Positions 19,301 through 26,417 of a stretch of 64,000 bases of DNA are shown one piece after another; the stretch's first letter is position 1; each line of letters opens with the position of its first letter. The notes below the pieces were generated by a model, which was not told the DNA's origin, made no database searches, and saw nothing but the letters and a program-made list of their open reading frames with translations. Origin of the DNA: an uncultured Flavobacteriaceae bacterium (GTDB lineage: Bacteria > Bacteroidota > Bacteroidia > Flavobacteriales > Flavobacteriaceae); contig CAJQLB010000007.1 in assembly GCA_905479065.1 (NCBI GenBank), forward strand, positions 1-64,000, in the 5' to 3' direction. A program made the position numbers and the translations under genes.

Positions 19301-19671
19301 ATATCTAATAATCCATCGTTATTAATATCTACAGTTGTAACTCCAGTGGTCCATGGTGACGTATTATCGATATTGGCAGCTGTGGTAATATCCTTAAATT
19401 TAAAACCTCCTATATTGAGATATAAGTGGTCTTTTGATTGATTGGCGGTAAAATACAAATCAACTAATCCATCATTGTTAAAGTCTCCTGCCGCCACTCC
19501 GGCACCATTGTAATAGTATAAATAATTTAAAATATTAAGACTTGTGGTCTCACTTAACTGATTTTGAAAATATAAATTAGTTTCTTTTGGGCTCAAACTC
19601 TCAAACAAAGGAGGTTCGTTTTTACAAGAAAAACATAAAACAATAAGTAAATAGGGCAACAAGCATTTCAT
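16384..19671 (-). CDS. VCBS/FG-GAP + ASPIC/UnbV repeat lipoprotein (copy 3 of 3)
   Basis: A 1,095-residue lipoprotein (lipobox Cys16), first of the three paralogues to be transcribed. FG-GAP loops include GDFNNDGLVDLY, VDINNDGLLDIY and SDINNDGYPDIY; the ASPIC/UnbV domain is recognised by KGYLSSSDASIHIGLG and IIWPNGKY (about 545-600); the second FG-GAP set starts NTGPYTAVDDVNNDGLEDIF. The helical KDELVKQLPYLNKTYLSY segment precedes the last blade. It follows susD with a 96-bp gap that contains a strong terminator hairpin, so its expression is likely lower than that of susCD or driven partly by a separate promoter. The gene overlaps the next copy by 4 bp. Confidence 0.88.
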   Translation of the reverse strand: MKCLLPYLLIVLCFSCKNEPPLFESLSPKETNLYFQNQLSETTSLNILNYLYYYNGAGVAAGDFNNDGLVDLYFTANQSKDHLYLNIGGFKFKDITTAANIDNTSPWTTGVTTVDINNDGLLDIYVCKIGNYNTITGHNLLFVNNGIDKDGIPIFTEEAERYGLDLRSFSTQSAFFDMDKDGDLDLFVLNHSLHPNSNYGKGDNRNRIDDISGDKLLENINGKFIDITSQSGIFQGKIGYGLGLSISDINNDGYPDIYVGNDFFENDYLYMNQQNNTFKEVITSNISTLGHTSHYSMGNAIADLNNNGLQDIISLDMLPEDLETYKASGVEAPFQTYESYLNNGYAPQFMQNTLHHNNGNGTFSEIAFLSGIAATEWSWSPIIGDYDNDGFKDLYVTNGIVGATNDMDFINFISNETIQKQLATEQSERNLELSELIPEKKVENYMYQNTGDTKFKNVTHQWTSNETSFSNGGVSVDLDNDGDLDLVINNINEQAFVLKNNAENNRNNYLKIKFLGEADNLLGIGVKIKAFIKDQIITQENYINKGYLSSSDASIHIGLGTEQTVDSMHIIWPNGKYERLEKIVTNHQIIASIKNAHLSYNYYNESKPNHLEVLTDSILDFQHYDTPSIEFNRDPLVPYASTNTGPYTAVDDVNNDGLEDIFITGGKSQKSALYLQNKDGEFVSVQDNIFEEHAINEDTHALFFDANGDAYKDLIVVSGGNEFKEGSPLKPRLYINENGVFRYESQQFMEIETNASKVSVVDLDNDGDMDISIISNLIPWEFGQTPRQYIFENNGLGEFKNITTSVSTEFENIGNVYDIHWIDVNGDNFKDVIVVGHWMPITLFINNGEKLLIQSTKLNNTEGWWNTVKAADFDNDGDIDIIAGNWGLNTRLKASKEASITLYRNDFDGNGTIDPIVTYYQQHKETTLASKDELVKQLPYLNKTYLSYQDFAQASFNELFPKNKTTNIAKKHINELASCYFENIGNNTFKKHELPLMSQVSSVKDMLIKDFNNDGFKDVFLIGNNYHINTQLGKLDASHGMVLMNDQKGFFNQKAHEYIGASGETRGIEEIVINKDIYYIITRNNNSPIFLKLNK

Positions 19672-19675
19672 GTTG

Positions 19676-19683
19676 CAAAATTA
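19676..19683 (-). promoter_or_regulatory. TAnnTTTG-type -7 box candidate just before the third UnbV lipoprotein
   Basis: Read on the minus strand this is TAATTTTG, an exact match to the Bacteroidota -7 element TAnnTTTG, ending 4 bases before the start codon. No TTG -33 element was found at the usual spacing, and the position would imply a leaderless message. It is weak evidence for an extra promoter after the susD terminator. Confidence 0.2.
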
Positions 19684-19714
19684 AGAAAATAGCAGATAAT
19701 CCATGTTCTAAAAC

Positions 19715-19746
19715 AAATAAAGAGGGTAAAAATACCCTCTTTATTT
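19715..19746 (-). terminator. Intrinsic terminator after susD (perfect 14-bp stem)
   Basis: Two perfectly complementary 14-base arms (19715-19728 and 19733-19746) flank a 4-base loop. The arms contain the GAGGGTA/TACCCTC core. Read in the direction of susD transcription the hairpin is followed by a T-rich stretch (TTTATTTGTTTT including the end of the arm). It lies 22 bp beyond the susD stop and 43 bp before the next gene, so it should end or attenuate most susCD transcripts, or protect their 3' end, while allowing some readthrough into the repeat-lipoprotein genes. Confidence 0.85.
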
Positions 19747-19767
19747 AAATGTTATGTATAAACCTAT

Positions 19768-21318
19768 TTAGTAACCAGGGTTTTGAACTAAATTTGGGTT
19801 TGATATTAATGCATCTAAAGGGATAGGAAATAAATTTCTCGTTGTATCACCAACTGAAGCAGGATCTTTAAATTCCCAATTTTTGGTGAATTGGTCAAAC
19901 CTAAGTAAGTCATTTCTTCTAAAGAATTCAACATATAATTCTCGACCTCTTTCATCAATCATGTCATCTAAGGATACTGATGATAATGGAGAGGCACCTC
20001 TAAGTGCTCTTAATTCATTAACTTCAGCTGTAGCACTACCACCACCACCTCTTAGCATGGCTTCAGCTCTCATTAAGTGAGCATCTGCAAATCGCAAGAT
20101 GATTTCATGAGCTCTAAAAGATGCTGAACCTGAACCATCATACGGATGATATTTAATGACTCTAATTGCTTGTGTCTCCGAACTATTTTGTAAATCAAAG
20201 TCTCTGGTGAAATTCAAAGGATTTCCAGCTCTATCGGATAGGGCATTTCCGTTGGCATCATATTGTTGACCAATTAGGAAACCGTAACCAATTCCGTAAT
20301 TTGTGTTTGGATCAGCATTTGAAGCATCTGGCACAAAACCTCTTCTTTCTTCCTGACCTGATCCCACATAGTTTTGGTTAGCATCACCTTCAAATAAGTC
20401 GTAAAATTCGGCGAGTGTTGAAAACCCATTCCAACCACCACCACCATTATCTGGCGATACGATGTTGTAATGCATTCCATTCCAAATTCTATTACCGATA
20501 CCAATTTCTCCGTATAACACTGTTTCTGTATCTACACTTGGTAAAAATAAATCAAAGTATCCAGCCTGTAATCCAAAACCTGCAGACTCAACAGCATCAA
20601 CAGCACTAATTACTTCATTGTAATTTGGCTCAGAGCCTGTATAGCGCTCACTGTTTAAGATTACTTTTGCTTTTAAGAAATTAGCGGCAGCTTTTGAAGC
20701 CCCTTTCGTTTCAGAACTTGGTCCTATGTTCGGAAGGCCCGCTATGGCATCATTTAAATCATTTATTATGAAATCATAAGCTTCAGAAGCAGAGAAAACA
20801 CTTGGTGTTACACTCGCTCCATCAGTTGCATTTCTAAAAGGTGCTTGACCCCACATGTCTAAAACAAAATACATATTGAAAGCACGTAAGAACTTCGCCT
20901 CTGCTACTTGTTGTGAAGAAGCATTACTTAAAGGATCTATAATTTCTGTTGCTTTTAATACTTTTTCATTTAATTGGTTCCATGTGGTTAATAAAAAACC
21001 ATGATCGATTTTCCAAGTGTGAGCGTGAAGTGATCTCCAAAGACCGTTATCTCCCCAGTCACTTCCTCTTGTTGGAATAACTTGTTCATCTGTAGTTACC
21101 TCATTAAGAGCAAAAAAGTTTGCTTGGTCTCCTAGCATTCCCCATGTTTGGCCATATAGACCACTCAAGGCTTCTGCAGGGTTGGCAACACCCTCAAATA
21201 TAAGAGCGCCCTTAATCACTGAGTCCGTTGCTTCGATTTCTAAATCTGAGCAAGAATTCATTGTAAATATCGCCATTAAGGATAATGCGATTAATTTAAT
21301 GTTCTTTAATTTTTTCAT
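19768..21318 (-). CDS. susD: SusD/RagB-family outer-membrane lipoprotein
   Basis: A 516-residue SusD-type glycan-capture lipoprotein that forms the lid over its SusC partner. Lipobox Cys23 follows a clear hydrophobic signal. The SusD-like N-domain (TPR helices) is followed by the RagB/SusD C-terminal part, with the conserved ADAHLMRAEAMLRGG and the family ending LFPIPLDALISNPNLVQNPGY. Length is typical. It lies 11 bp behind susC and ends 22 bp before a strong hairpin terminator. Context (alpha-glucosidases, trehalase) suggests an alpha-glucoside or oligosaccharide ligand, but SusD sequence does not reveal substrate. Confidence 0.95.
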   Translation of the reverse strand: MKKLKNIKLIALSLMAIFTMNSCSDLEIEATDSVIKGALIFEGVANPAEALSGLYGQTWGMLGDQANFFALNEVTTDEQVIPTRGSDWGDNGLWRSLHAHTWKIDHGFLLTTWNQLNEKVLKATEIIDPLSNASSQQVAEAKFLRAFNMYFVLDMWGQAPFRNATDGASVTPSVFSASEAYDFIINDLNDAIAGLPNIGPSSETKGASKAAANFLKAKVILNSERYTGSEPNYNEVISAVDAVESAGFGLQAGYFDLFLPSVDTETVLYGEIGIGNRIWNGMHYNIVSPDNGGGGWNGFSTLAEFYDLFEGDANQNYVGSGQEERRGFVPDASNADPNTNYGIGYGFLIGQQYDANGNALSDRAGNPLNFTRDFDLQNSSETQAIRVIKYHPYDGSGSASFRAHEIILRFADAHLMRAEAMLRGGGGSATAEVNELRALRGASPLSSVSLDDMIDERGRELYVEFFRRNDLLRFDQFTKNWEFKDPASVGDTTRNLFPIPLDALISNPNLVQNPGY

Positions 21319-21329
21319 TTTTCTTTTTT

Positions 21330-24300
21330 TTAAAATTTAGCATTTATTCCAAAAGTAATTGTCGTAGGATTAGGATAAGCACCGTAATCCATACCTATAG
21401 ATGGTAAACTACCTCCTGTACTCGAACTAACTTCAGGGTCTAAACCTGAGTAATTGGTAAACAACAGTAAGTTTTGACCTGTTAATGATAATACCATTGA
21501 TTTGAAAGTTCCCTTTCCTGATAATGGTAAATTATAGCTAAAAGATAAGTTCTGTAAGCGAACAAAATCTCCTTTTTCCAAAAATCTAGTTGAAGCCTCA
21601 GCAGATGCACCTAATCCTTCACCACTTGTCAGTGTTTCAGGAAGTACATTTCTAGAGGTATTGAAAGCACCCGCTGTAAAGAAAGCGTTTGCTGTATTGT
21701 TATATACATAGTGTCCAAACTGACCACTTAAGTAGGCAGACATGGTCCAACGCTTGTAGCTTAGATTTGTAGAAAAACCACCTGTTACGGTTGGTAAGGC
21801 ACTCTTTCCAACAAATTGAGGGTCTTCAGTAATAATTGGCGTTCCATCAGCATTATATCCATCAAATACTCTCACGAAGTAAGAAAATAAAGGATAACCT
21901 TCTTGTAGTTTTTGAGCAGTAGCCCCTGTTAAACCAGGACCATTAACATTCGCAGATAAATATTCACCAGTTAATGACTCCACCATGTTGTCATTATAGG
22001 CAACGTTAAATGAAGCTGACCAATTAAAGTCTTCTGATTGAACAAGATCATAGGCTAAGCCAAACTCAACACCTTTGTTTACAATTTTTGAATCTTCAAG
22101 ATTTTTAAATTGTGTTGGATTCACGGCAGGTTGTGCGGTGTTAATGAGAAATAATAAGTCTTGAGTTTCTTTACTATAAACATCGATGCTACCTGATAAT
22201 CGATCATCATTAAATCCAAAATCTAAACCAGCGCCGTATTGTACCGTTGACTCCCATTTTAGATTTGGTTCAGCAAATGCTACAGCTCCAACACCTGAAT
22301 TTAAAAAGATTTCACCTGAATCGCTGATACCTAAACCTCCCCAACGTTCTCGTCTAACATAATTTCCGTATCCAACACCTTCTTGGTTACCAGTTATACC
22401 AGCACTTACTCTAAGTTTTAACGTTGAAACATTGCTGTCACTCAAGAAATCTTCTTCACTTAATTTCCATGCAATAGCTCCAGAAGGGAAATAACCGTAA
22501 CGATTGTCTTTACTGAATGATGACGAACCATCTGCTCTTACAGTAGCAGTCAATAAATATTTATTCTTGTAAGAATAATTTACTCTTGCAAAATAAGACT
22601 GTAACTCAGTAGTGTTGTCATAAGAATCAACAGCTAATGATTTAATTGCACCAATGCTGCCACTCGGACTTATAAATTCTTGTGCAACATCAGGAAATAA
22701 TCTATTGACATACACCCCAGATAAGTTTGGAGCATAACCAAATTGCTGAAATGAACCTGGTATTTGGTTTGCAATATTGTTAACAATGGATTTCATATCA
22801 TCTCCCATTTGATCCATATCATCTGTCCCAAAACCCCATGCACTAGAATTGATTCCTGAGTTTCTAAAACTTTGATATGAAAATCCAACTAATGCTTCTA
22901 ATTTTGAGTCACCAAATGTTTTGTTGTAGTTCAAAGTCGCTTCTAAAAGTTCATTCTCAACTTCTAGGTTATTGTAACTTCCACGTCCATTTCCGGTAAC
23001 ACTACCTGTAGAGTTTAAATTTTTTGAACTAACCGAATAATTATCAGAATCTGATTGGTCAATACCAACGCTTACTTTACCTCTAAGATCATCAGAAATA
23101 TCATACTCTGCAGATAAACTCGCTAAATAGCGATTTGTGTTAGCACGACCACTAGAGTAAGCTAGTAAATTGGCAGGATTCAATAATCCGCCAGTCTCAT
23201 CAAAACCTGCTCGATTTGGCCAAGTTGGATTTGCAGAATATGCTGCACCGAGTAAATCACCTCTAAATCCTGCACTTCCCGCGATTGGTGCAAGCTGGTC
23301 ATTAATTCTTGAGTAAGTCCCCTGCAAGCTTATTTTTAATTTATCATCCAAGAAACGTTGATTAACGTTAAGTCTAGCAGAAATTCTTTCCATGTTAGAG
23401 TTTTCGACAACGCCTAACTGATTTCCAAAACCAACAGAGGCTAAATACGACCCTGTATCATGAGATTTTGAATAGCTAACATTTTGATTGTGAGAGGCAG
23501 CTGTTCTGAAGATAACGTCTTGCCAATCTGTTGATGAACCATAATCTGCAGAATTATCCAAACCTAATCGAGTTCTTTCAGATAAAAACTTTTTAGAACT
23601 CAATAAATTGTATGTTTCTCTTGGTTTTGAACTGCTCACGTTAAATTGATACGTGAACTCGCCATCTCGAGATCTTCCATTTTTTGTTGTAATGATAACG
23701 ACACCATTCGCACCTCTGGATCCATAGATGGCTGTTGCAGATGCATCTTTCAAAATACTAATGCTTTCAATATCATTTGGATTTAAAAAATTCAATGGGT
23801 TTTTGGCTGGATTACCTCCAACACCTGGAACATCTCCGCCAGCTACAGTTGACCCTCCTGATAATGGAATTCCATCTACAACAAATAGGGGGTTATTGTT
23901 TGATCTTACAGAGTTTGTACCTCTGATACGAATATTGATTCCTGCTCCCGGCTGACCACTTGTGTTTGAAATTTGAACACCAGCAGTTTTACCTTGTATG
24001 AGTTGCTCTGGTGACGATATAACACCTTGGTTGAAATCCTCTGACCTTACAGCGGCAACAGCTCCTGTTGCATCTTTAACTGTTGTTGATCCATAACCGA
24101 TAACAACTACTTCGTCAAGTGCAGTTAAGTCTTCGCTCATCGTTACATTGATCACCATTTCAGAACCAACAGTTCGTTCTTCCGTTTGATACCCAACATA
24201 ACTGAATACTAAAACATCTCCCTCGCTTGCCTCAATGACATAATTACCGTCAAAGTCAGACAGGGCGCCAGAAGTTGTTCCTGCAATGGTAATGTTTACG

Positions 24301-24416
24301 CCAGGTAAACCTCCATTTGCATCCGATACAGTACCTTTAATTGCTTGTCCAAAAGAAACACTACTTACAAGTAGAGCTATAAGGAATAAAGGATGTTTAA
24401 ATAAACTCTGTTTCAT
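21330..24416 (-). CDS. susC: SusC/RagA-family TonB-dependent transporter
   Basis: A 1,028-residue outer-membrane oligosaccharide importer driven by TonB. Signal peptide to about residue 24, a carboxypeptidase-regulatory-like domain (25-98, containing the GVNITIAGTTSGALSDFDGNY run), a TonB-box-like DEVVVIGYG at 101-109, the plug with IRIRGTNSV and PLFVVDGIPL, then a 22-strand barrel ending in FGINAKF. It heads the minus-strand sugar locus and is paired with susD 11 bp downstream. The 190-bp region in front carries a LacI-type palindrome, so regulation by a LacI-family protein encoded elsewhere is plausible; no hybrid two-component sensor or LacI gene is seen nearby. Confidence 0.95.
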   Translation of the reverse strand: MKQSLFKHPLFLIALLVSSVSFGQAIKGTVSDANGGLPGVNITIAGTTSGALSDFDGNYVIEASEGDVLVFSYVGYQTEERTVGSEMVINVTMSEDLTALDEVVVIGYGSTTVKDATGAVAAVRSEDFNQGVISSPEQLIQGKTAGVQISNTSGQPGAGINIRIRGTNSVRSNNNPLFVVDGIPLSGGSTVAGGDVPGVGGNPAKNPLNFLNPNDIESISILKDASATAIYGSRGANGVVIITTKNGRSRDGEFTYQFNVSSSKPRETYNLLSSKKFLSERTRLGLDNSADYGSSTDWQDVIFRTAASHNQNVSYSKSHDTGSYLASVGFGNQLGVVENSNMERISARLNVNQRFLDDKLKISLQGTYSRINDQLAPIAGSAGFRGDLLGAAYSANPTWPNRAGFDETGGLLNPANLLAYSSGRANTNRYLASLSAEYDISDDLRGKVSVGIDQSDSDNYSVSSKNLNSTGSVTGNGRGSYNNLEVENELLEATLNYNKTFGDSKLEALVGFSYQSFRNSGINSSAWGFGTDDMDQMGDDMKSIVNNIANQIPGSFQQFGYAPNLSGVYVNRLFPDVAQEFISPSGSIGAIKSLAVDSYDNTTELQSYFARVNYSYKNKYLLTATVRADGSSSFSKDNRYGYFPSGAIAWKLSEEDFLSDSNVSTLKLRVSAGITGNQEGVGYGNYVRRERWGGLGISDSGEIFLNSGVGAVAFAEPNLKWESTVQYGAGLDFGFNDDRLSGSIDVYSKETQDLLFLINTAQPAVNPTQFKNLEDSKIVNKGVEFGLAYDLVQSEDFNWSASFNVAYNDNMVESLTGEYLSANVNGPGLTGATAQKLQEGYPLFSYFVRVFDGYNADGTPIITEDPQFVGKSALPTVTGGFSTNLSYKRWTMSAYLSGQFGHYVYNNTANAFFTAGAFNTSRNVLPETLTSGEGLGASAEASTRFLEKGDFVRLQNLSFSYNLPLSGKGTFKSMVLSLTGQNLLLFTNYSGLDPEVSSSTGGSLPSIGMDYGAYPNPTTITFGINAKF

Positions 24417-24423
24417 ATAATTT

Positions 24424-24431
24424 CAAATTTA
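24424..24431 (-). promoter_or_regulatory. TAAATTTG box directly before susC
   Basis: On the minus strand TAAATTTG matches the Bacteroidota -7 consensus TAnnTTTG exactly and ends 7 bases before the susC start codon. No TTG element lies 19-21 bases further upstream. If used it would give a leaderless or nearly leaderless transcript, so the main promoter may be further upstream. Confidence 0.2.
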
Positions 24432-24493
24432 GTTAATGATAGATTATTATTTTGATTGTTTTAATTCGACAAATTAACATATTATTAGCATAA

Positions 24494-24510
24494 TATGAAA
24501 GAATTTCATA
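24494..24510. repeat. Inverted repeat TATGAAA-n3-TTTCATA upstream of susC
   Basis: Perfect 7-base arms separated by 3 bases, 78 bp in front of susC and 9 bp from the LacI-type palindrome. Its size suits a dimeric regulator site; the owner is unknown. Confidence 0.4.
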
Positions 24511-24519
24511 AAAAAATGC

Positions 24520-24537
24520 AACGAAATCGTTTTCGTT
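24520..24537. promoter_or_regulatory. Putative LacI-family operator upstream of susC
   Basis: An 18-bp palindrome, AACGAAATCGTTTTCGTT, with a central CG and only one mismatched pair (the T:T flanking the centre). A central CG with A/T-rich arms is the usual form of LacI/CcpA-type operators. It lies about 104 bp before the susC start, a distance compatible with activation or with repression of a distal promoter. The 190-bp gap is the only long non-coding space at the head of the locus. Confidence 0.55.
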
Positions 24538-24606
24538 ATATAAACTAACTTTAAGAACGATTTTGTATCAATACGGTATGTATTCGTGTTTGATAAAATT
24601 TACACT

Positions 24607-25353
24607 CTAAAGTTCCTTGATTTTTATATTTCTGAAGGCTACTCGATCACCATGATCTTGCAGACCAACATGTCCAGTTTGATATTTTCCAAATCCCTCC
24701 CAGCCATTAAATTTCGATTTTTGCACCATTGTATCCCATTTTTCTCCACTGAGTGGAAATGTCATGACTTCGTTATCATTCATAGTAACTTTTGCAATAT
24801 TTGCAGTTTGATTTACCTCAATAACACATAAATTCCATTCTCCTGCAGGGTTAATATATTGTTCGGGACAAGCTATGAGGTCATAAAGAGATCCTGCTTT
24901 GTGTGTTCCTTCTGCAACAAAAGAATCAGGGTGCTTTGCATTATCTAGTACCTGAATTTCAGGACCTGTCATGTAGGCTTCTCTATATTTTTTATCCTCA
25001 AAAACACTCCAAAAGATGCCACTATTGCCACCCTCTGAAATTTTCCATTCAAGGGATAATACAAAGTTAGTGTAGGTGTCTTTCGTGATAATATTTTTAC
25101 CGCCTGTATCACCAGGAGTAAAAACCATAGTGTTATCTTCAATAGACCACTCACTGGGCATACTGTCACTTAAATAGCCTCTCCAATGATTGAACGATGT
25201 TCCATCAAAAAGGATGGTCCAATCATTTTGAGAAGATAAATTACCAGGCGTTTTTATATTGTATGCAGTATTTTGAATTTCAAGTTTTTCCTGACTCCTT
25301 TTACAGGTAGTGAAAGAAATGAGTATGAACATAAGTAATGATAGCTGTTTCAT
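24607..25353 (-). CDS. DUF1080 3-keto-disaccharide hydrolase-like lipoprotein
   Basis: A 248-residue lipoprotein (lipobox Cys17) with the whole length after residue 40 covered by the DUF1080 domain, a concanavalin-like beta-sandwich now named 3-keto-disaccharide hydrolase. Family landmarks are ILFDGTSFNHWRG at the start, GGNSGIFWSV in the middle, EIQVLDNAKHPD with the likely active-site acids, and HVGLQDHGDRVAFRNIKI at the end. Family members in Bacteroides have been linked to cleavage of 3-keto-trehalose-like sugars (recalled knowledge). It is the last gene of the minus-strand keto-sugar operon, 10 bp after the TIM-barrel isomerase and 190 bp upstream of susC. Confidence 0.88.
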   Translation of the reverse strand: MKQLSLLMFILISFTTCKRSQEKLEIQNTAYNIKTPGNLSSQNDWTILFDGTSFNHWRGYLSDSMPSEWSIEDNTMVFTPGDTGGKNIITKDTYTNFVLSLEWKISEGGNSGIFWSVFEDKKYREAYMTGPEIQVLDNAKHPDSFVAEGTHKAGSLYDLIACPEQYINPAGEWNLCVIEVNQTANIAKVTMNDNEVMTFPLSGEKWDTMVQKSKFNGWEGFGKYQTGHVGLQDHGDRVAFRNIKIKEL

Positions 25354-25363
25354 GTCAAGCGTT

Positions 25364-26416
25364 TTAAAGTCCTAAAATTTGTTTTAGTTTGTTGTTGTCT
25401 GTTTTAGTATCTCCTGCAAAATCGTCAAATCGTTTGGTCGTTACCTCAATAATATGATCTTGAATAAATTTAGCGCCCTCTTTTGCACCTTGTTCGGAAT
25501 TTTTTATACAACACTCCCATTCCATGACAGCCCAAACATCACAGCCATATTCAGTGAGTTTTGAAAATATTGTTTTAAAATCAATTTGACCATCACCAAG
25601 CGATCGATATCTTCCTGCTCTATCTCTCCAATCAGAATACCCTCCAAACGCACCTTTTTTACCGGTAGGGTTAAACTCTGCATCTTTAACGTGAAAAGAC
25701 TTTATGTATTCGTGATAATGATCAATGTACGACAAGTAGTCTAATTGCTGAAGAACAAAATGTGAGGGGTCGTATAAAATATTTACTCGTTTATGGTTGT
25801 TTGTAGCTTTCAAAAAGCGTTCAAATGTAATACCATCATGAATATCTTCACCTGGATGAACCTCATAGCAGACGTCCACGCCTTCATCGTTAAAATGATT
25901 AAGAATTGGCACCCATCGTTTTGCTAATTCTTTAAATCCCATTTCAACTAAACCATCAGGTCTTTGAGGCCAGGGATGCATCGTATGCCACAGTAACGAT
26001 CCAGAAAAAGTTGCATGGGCTTTTAATCCTAATCTTCTACTAACGGTTGCCGCATTTTTTACTTGCTTTACAGCCCACTCTGTACGGGCTTTAGGATTGC
26101 CTTTACAGTGGTCTGGAGCAAAATTATCAAACATGATATCGTAGGCTGGATGCACAGCTACTAATTGCCCTTGAAGATGAGTAGATAATTCAGTAATTTC
26201 TAAACCATATGAATTTATCTTTTCTTTGAACTCATCACAATAGGTTTGGCTGGCAGCAGCCTTTTCCAAATCAATTAAACTCGGGTCTGTCGGTATTTGA
26301 ATGCCTTTATAACCTAAATTACTCGCCCATTTACATAAACCATCTAATGAATTAAAAGGTTCTTTGTCGTCCATGAATTGTGCTAGAAATACAGCAGGTC
26401 CTTTAATTGTTTTCAT
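25364..26416 (-). CDS. Sugar isomerase/epimerase, xylose-isomerase-like TIM barrel
   Basis: A 350-residue protein of the AP-endonuclease-2/xylose isomerase-like TIM-barrel superfamily. Metal-binding positions are recognisable: CYEVHPGED (Glu), ILYDPSHF (Asp and His), SFHVKDAEF (His) and VMEWE (Glu). No signal peptide, so cytoplasmic. One base separates it from the Gfo/Idh gene upstream and 10 bp from the DUF1080 gene downstream. In keto-sugar operons such enzymes are thought to epimerise or isomerise oxidised sugars before or after the dehydrogenase step; the exact substrate is not known. Confidence 0.85.
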   Translation of the reverse strand: MKTIKGPAVFLAQFMDDKEPFNSLDGLCKWASNLGYKGIQIPTDPSLIDLEKAAASQTYCDEFKEKINSYGLEITELSTHLQGQLVAVHPAYDIMFDNFAPDHCKGNPKARTEWAVKQVKNAATVSRRLGLKAHATFSGSLLWHTMHPWPQRPDGLVEMGFKELAKRWVPILNHFNDEGVDVCYEVHPGEDIHDGITFERFLKATNNHKRVNILYDPSHFVLQQLDYLSYIDHYHEYIKSFHVKDAEFNPTGKKGAFGGYSDWRDRAGRYRSLGDGQIDFKTIFSKLTEYGCDVWAVMEWECCIKNSEQGAKEGAKFIQDHIIEVTTKRFDDFAGDTKTDNNKLKQILGL

Positions 26417-26417
26417 T

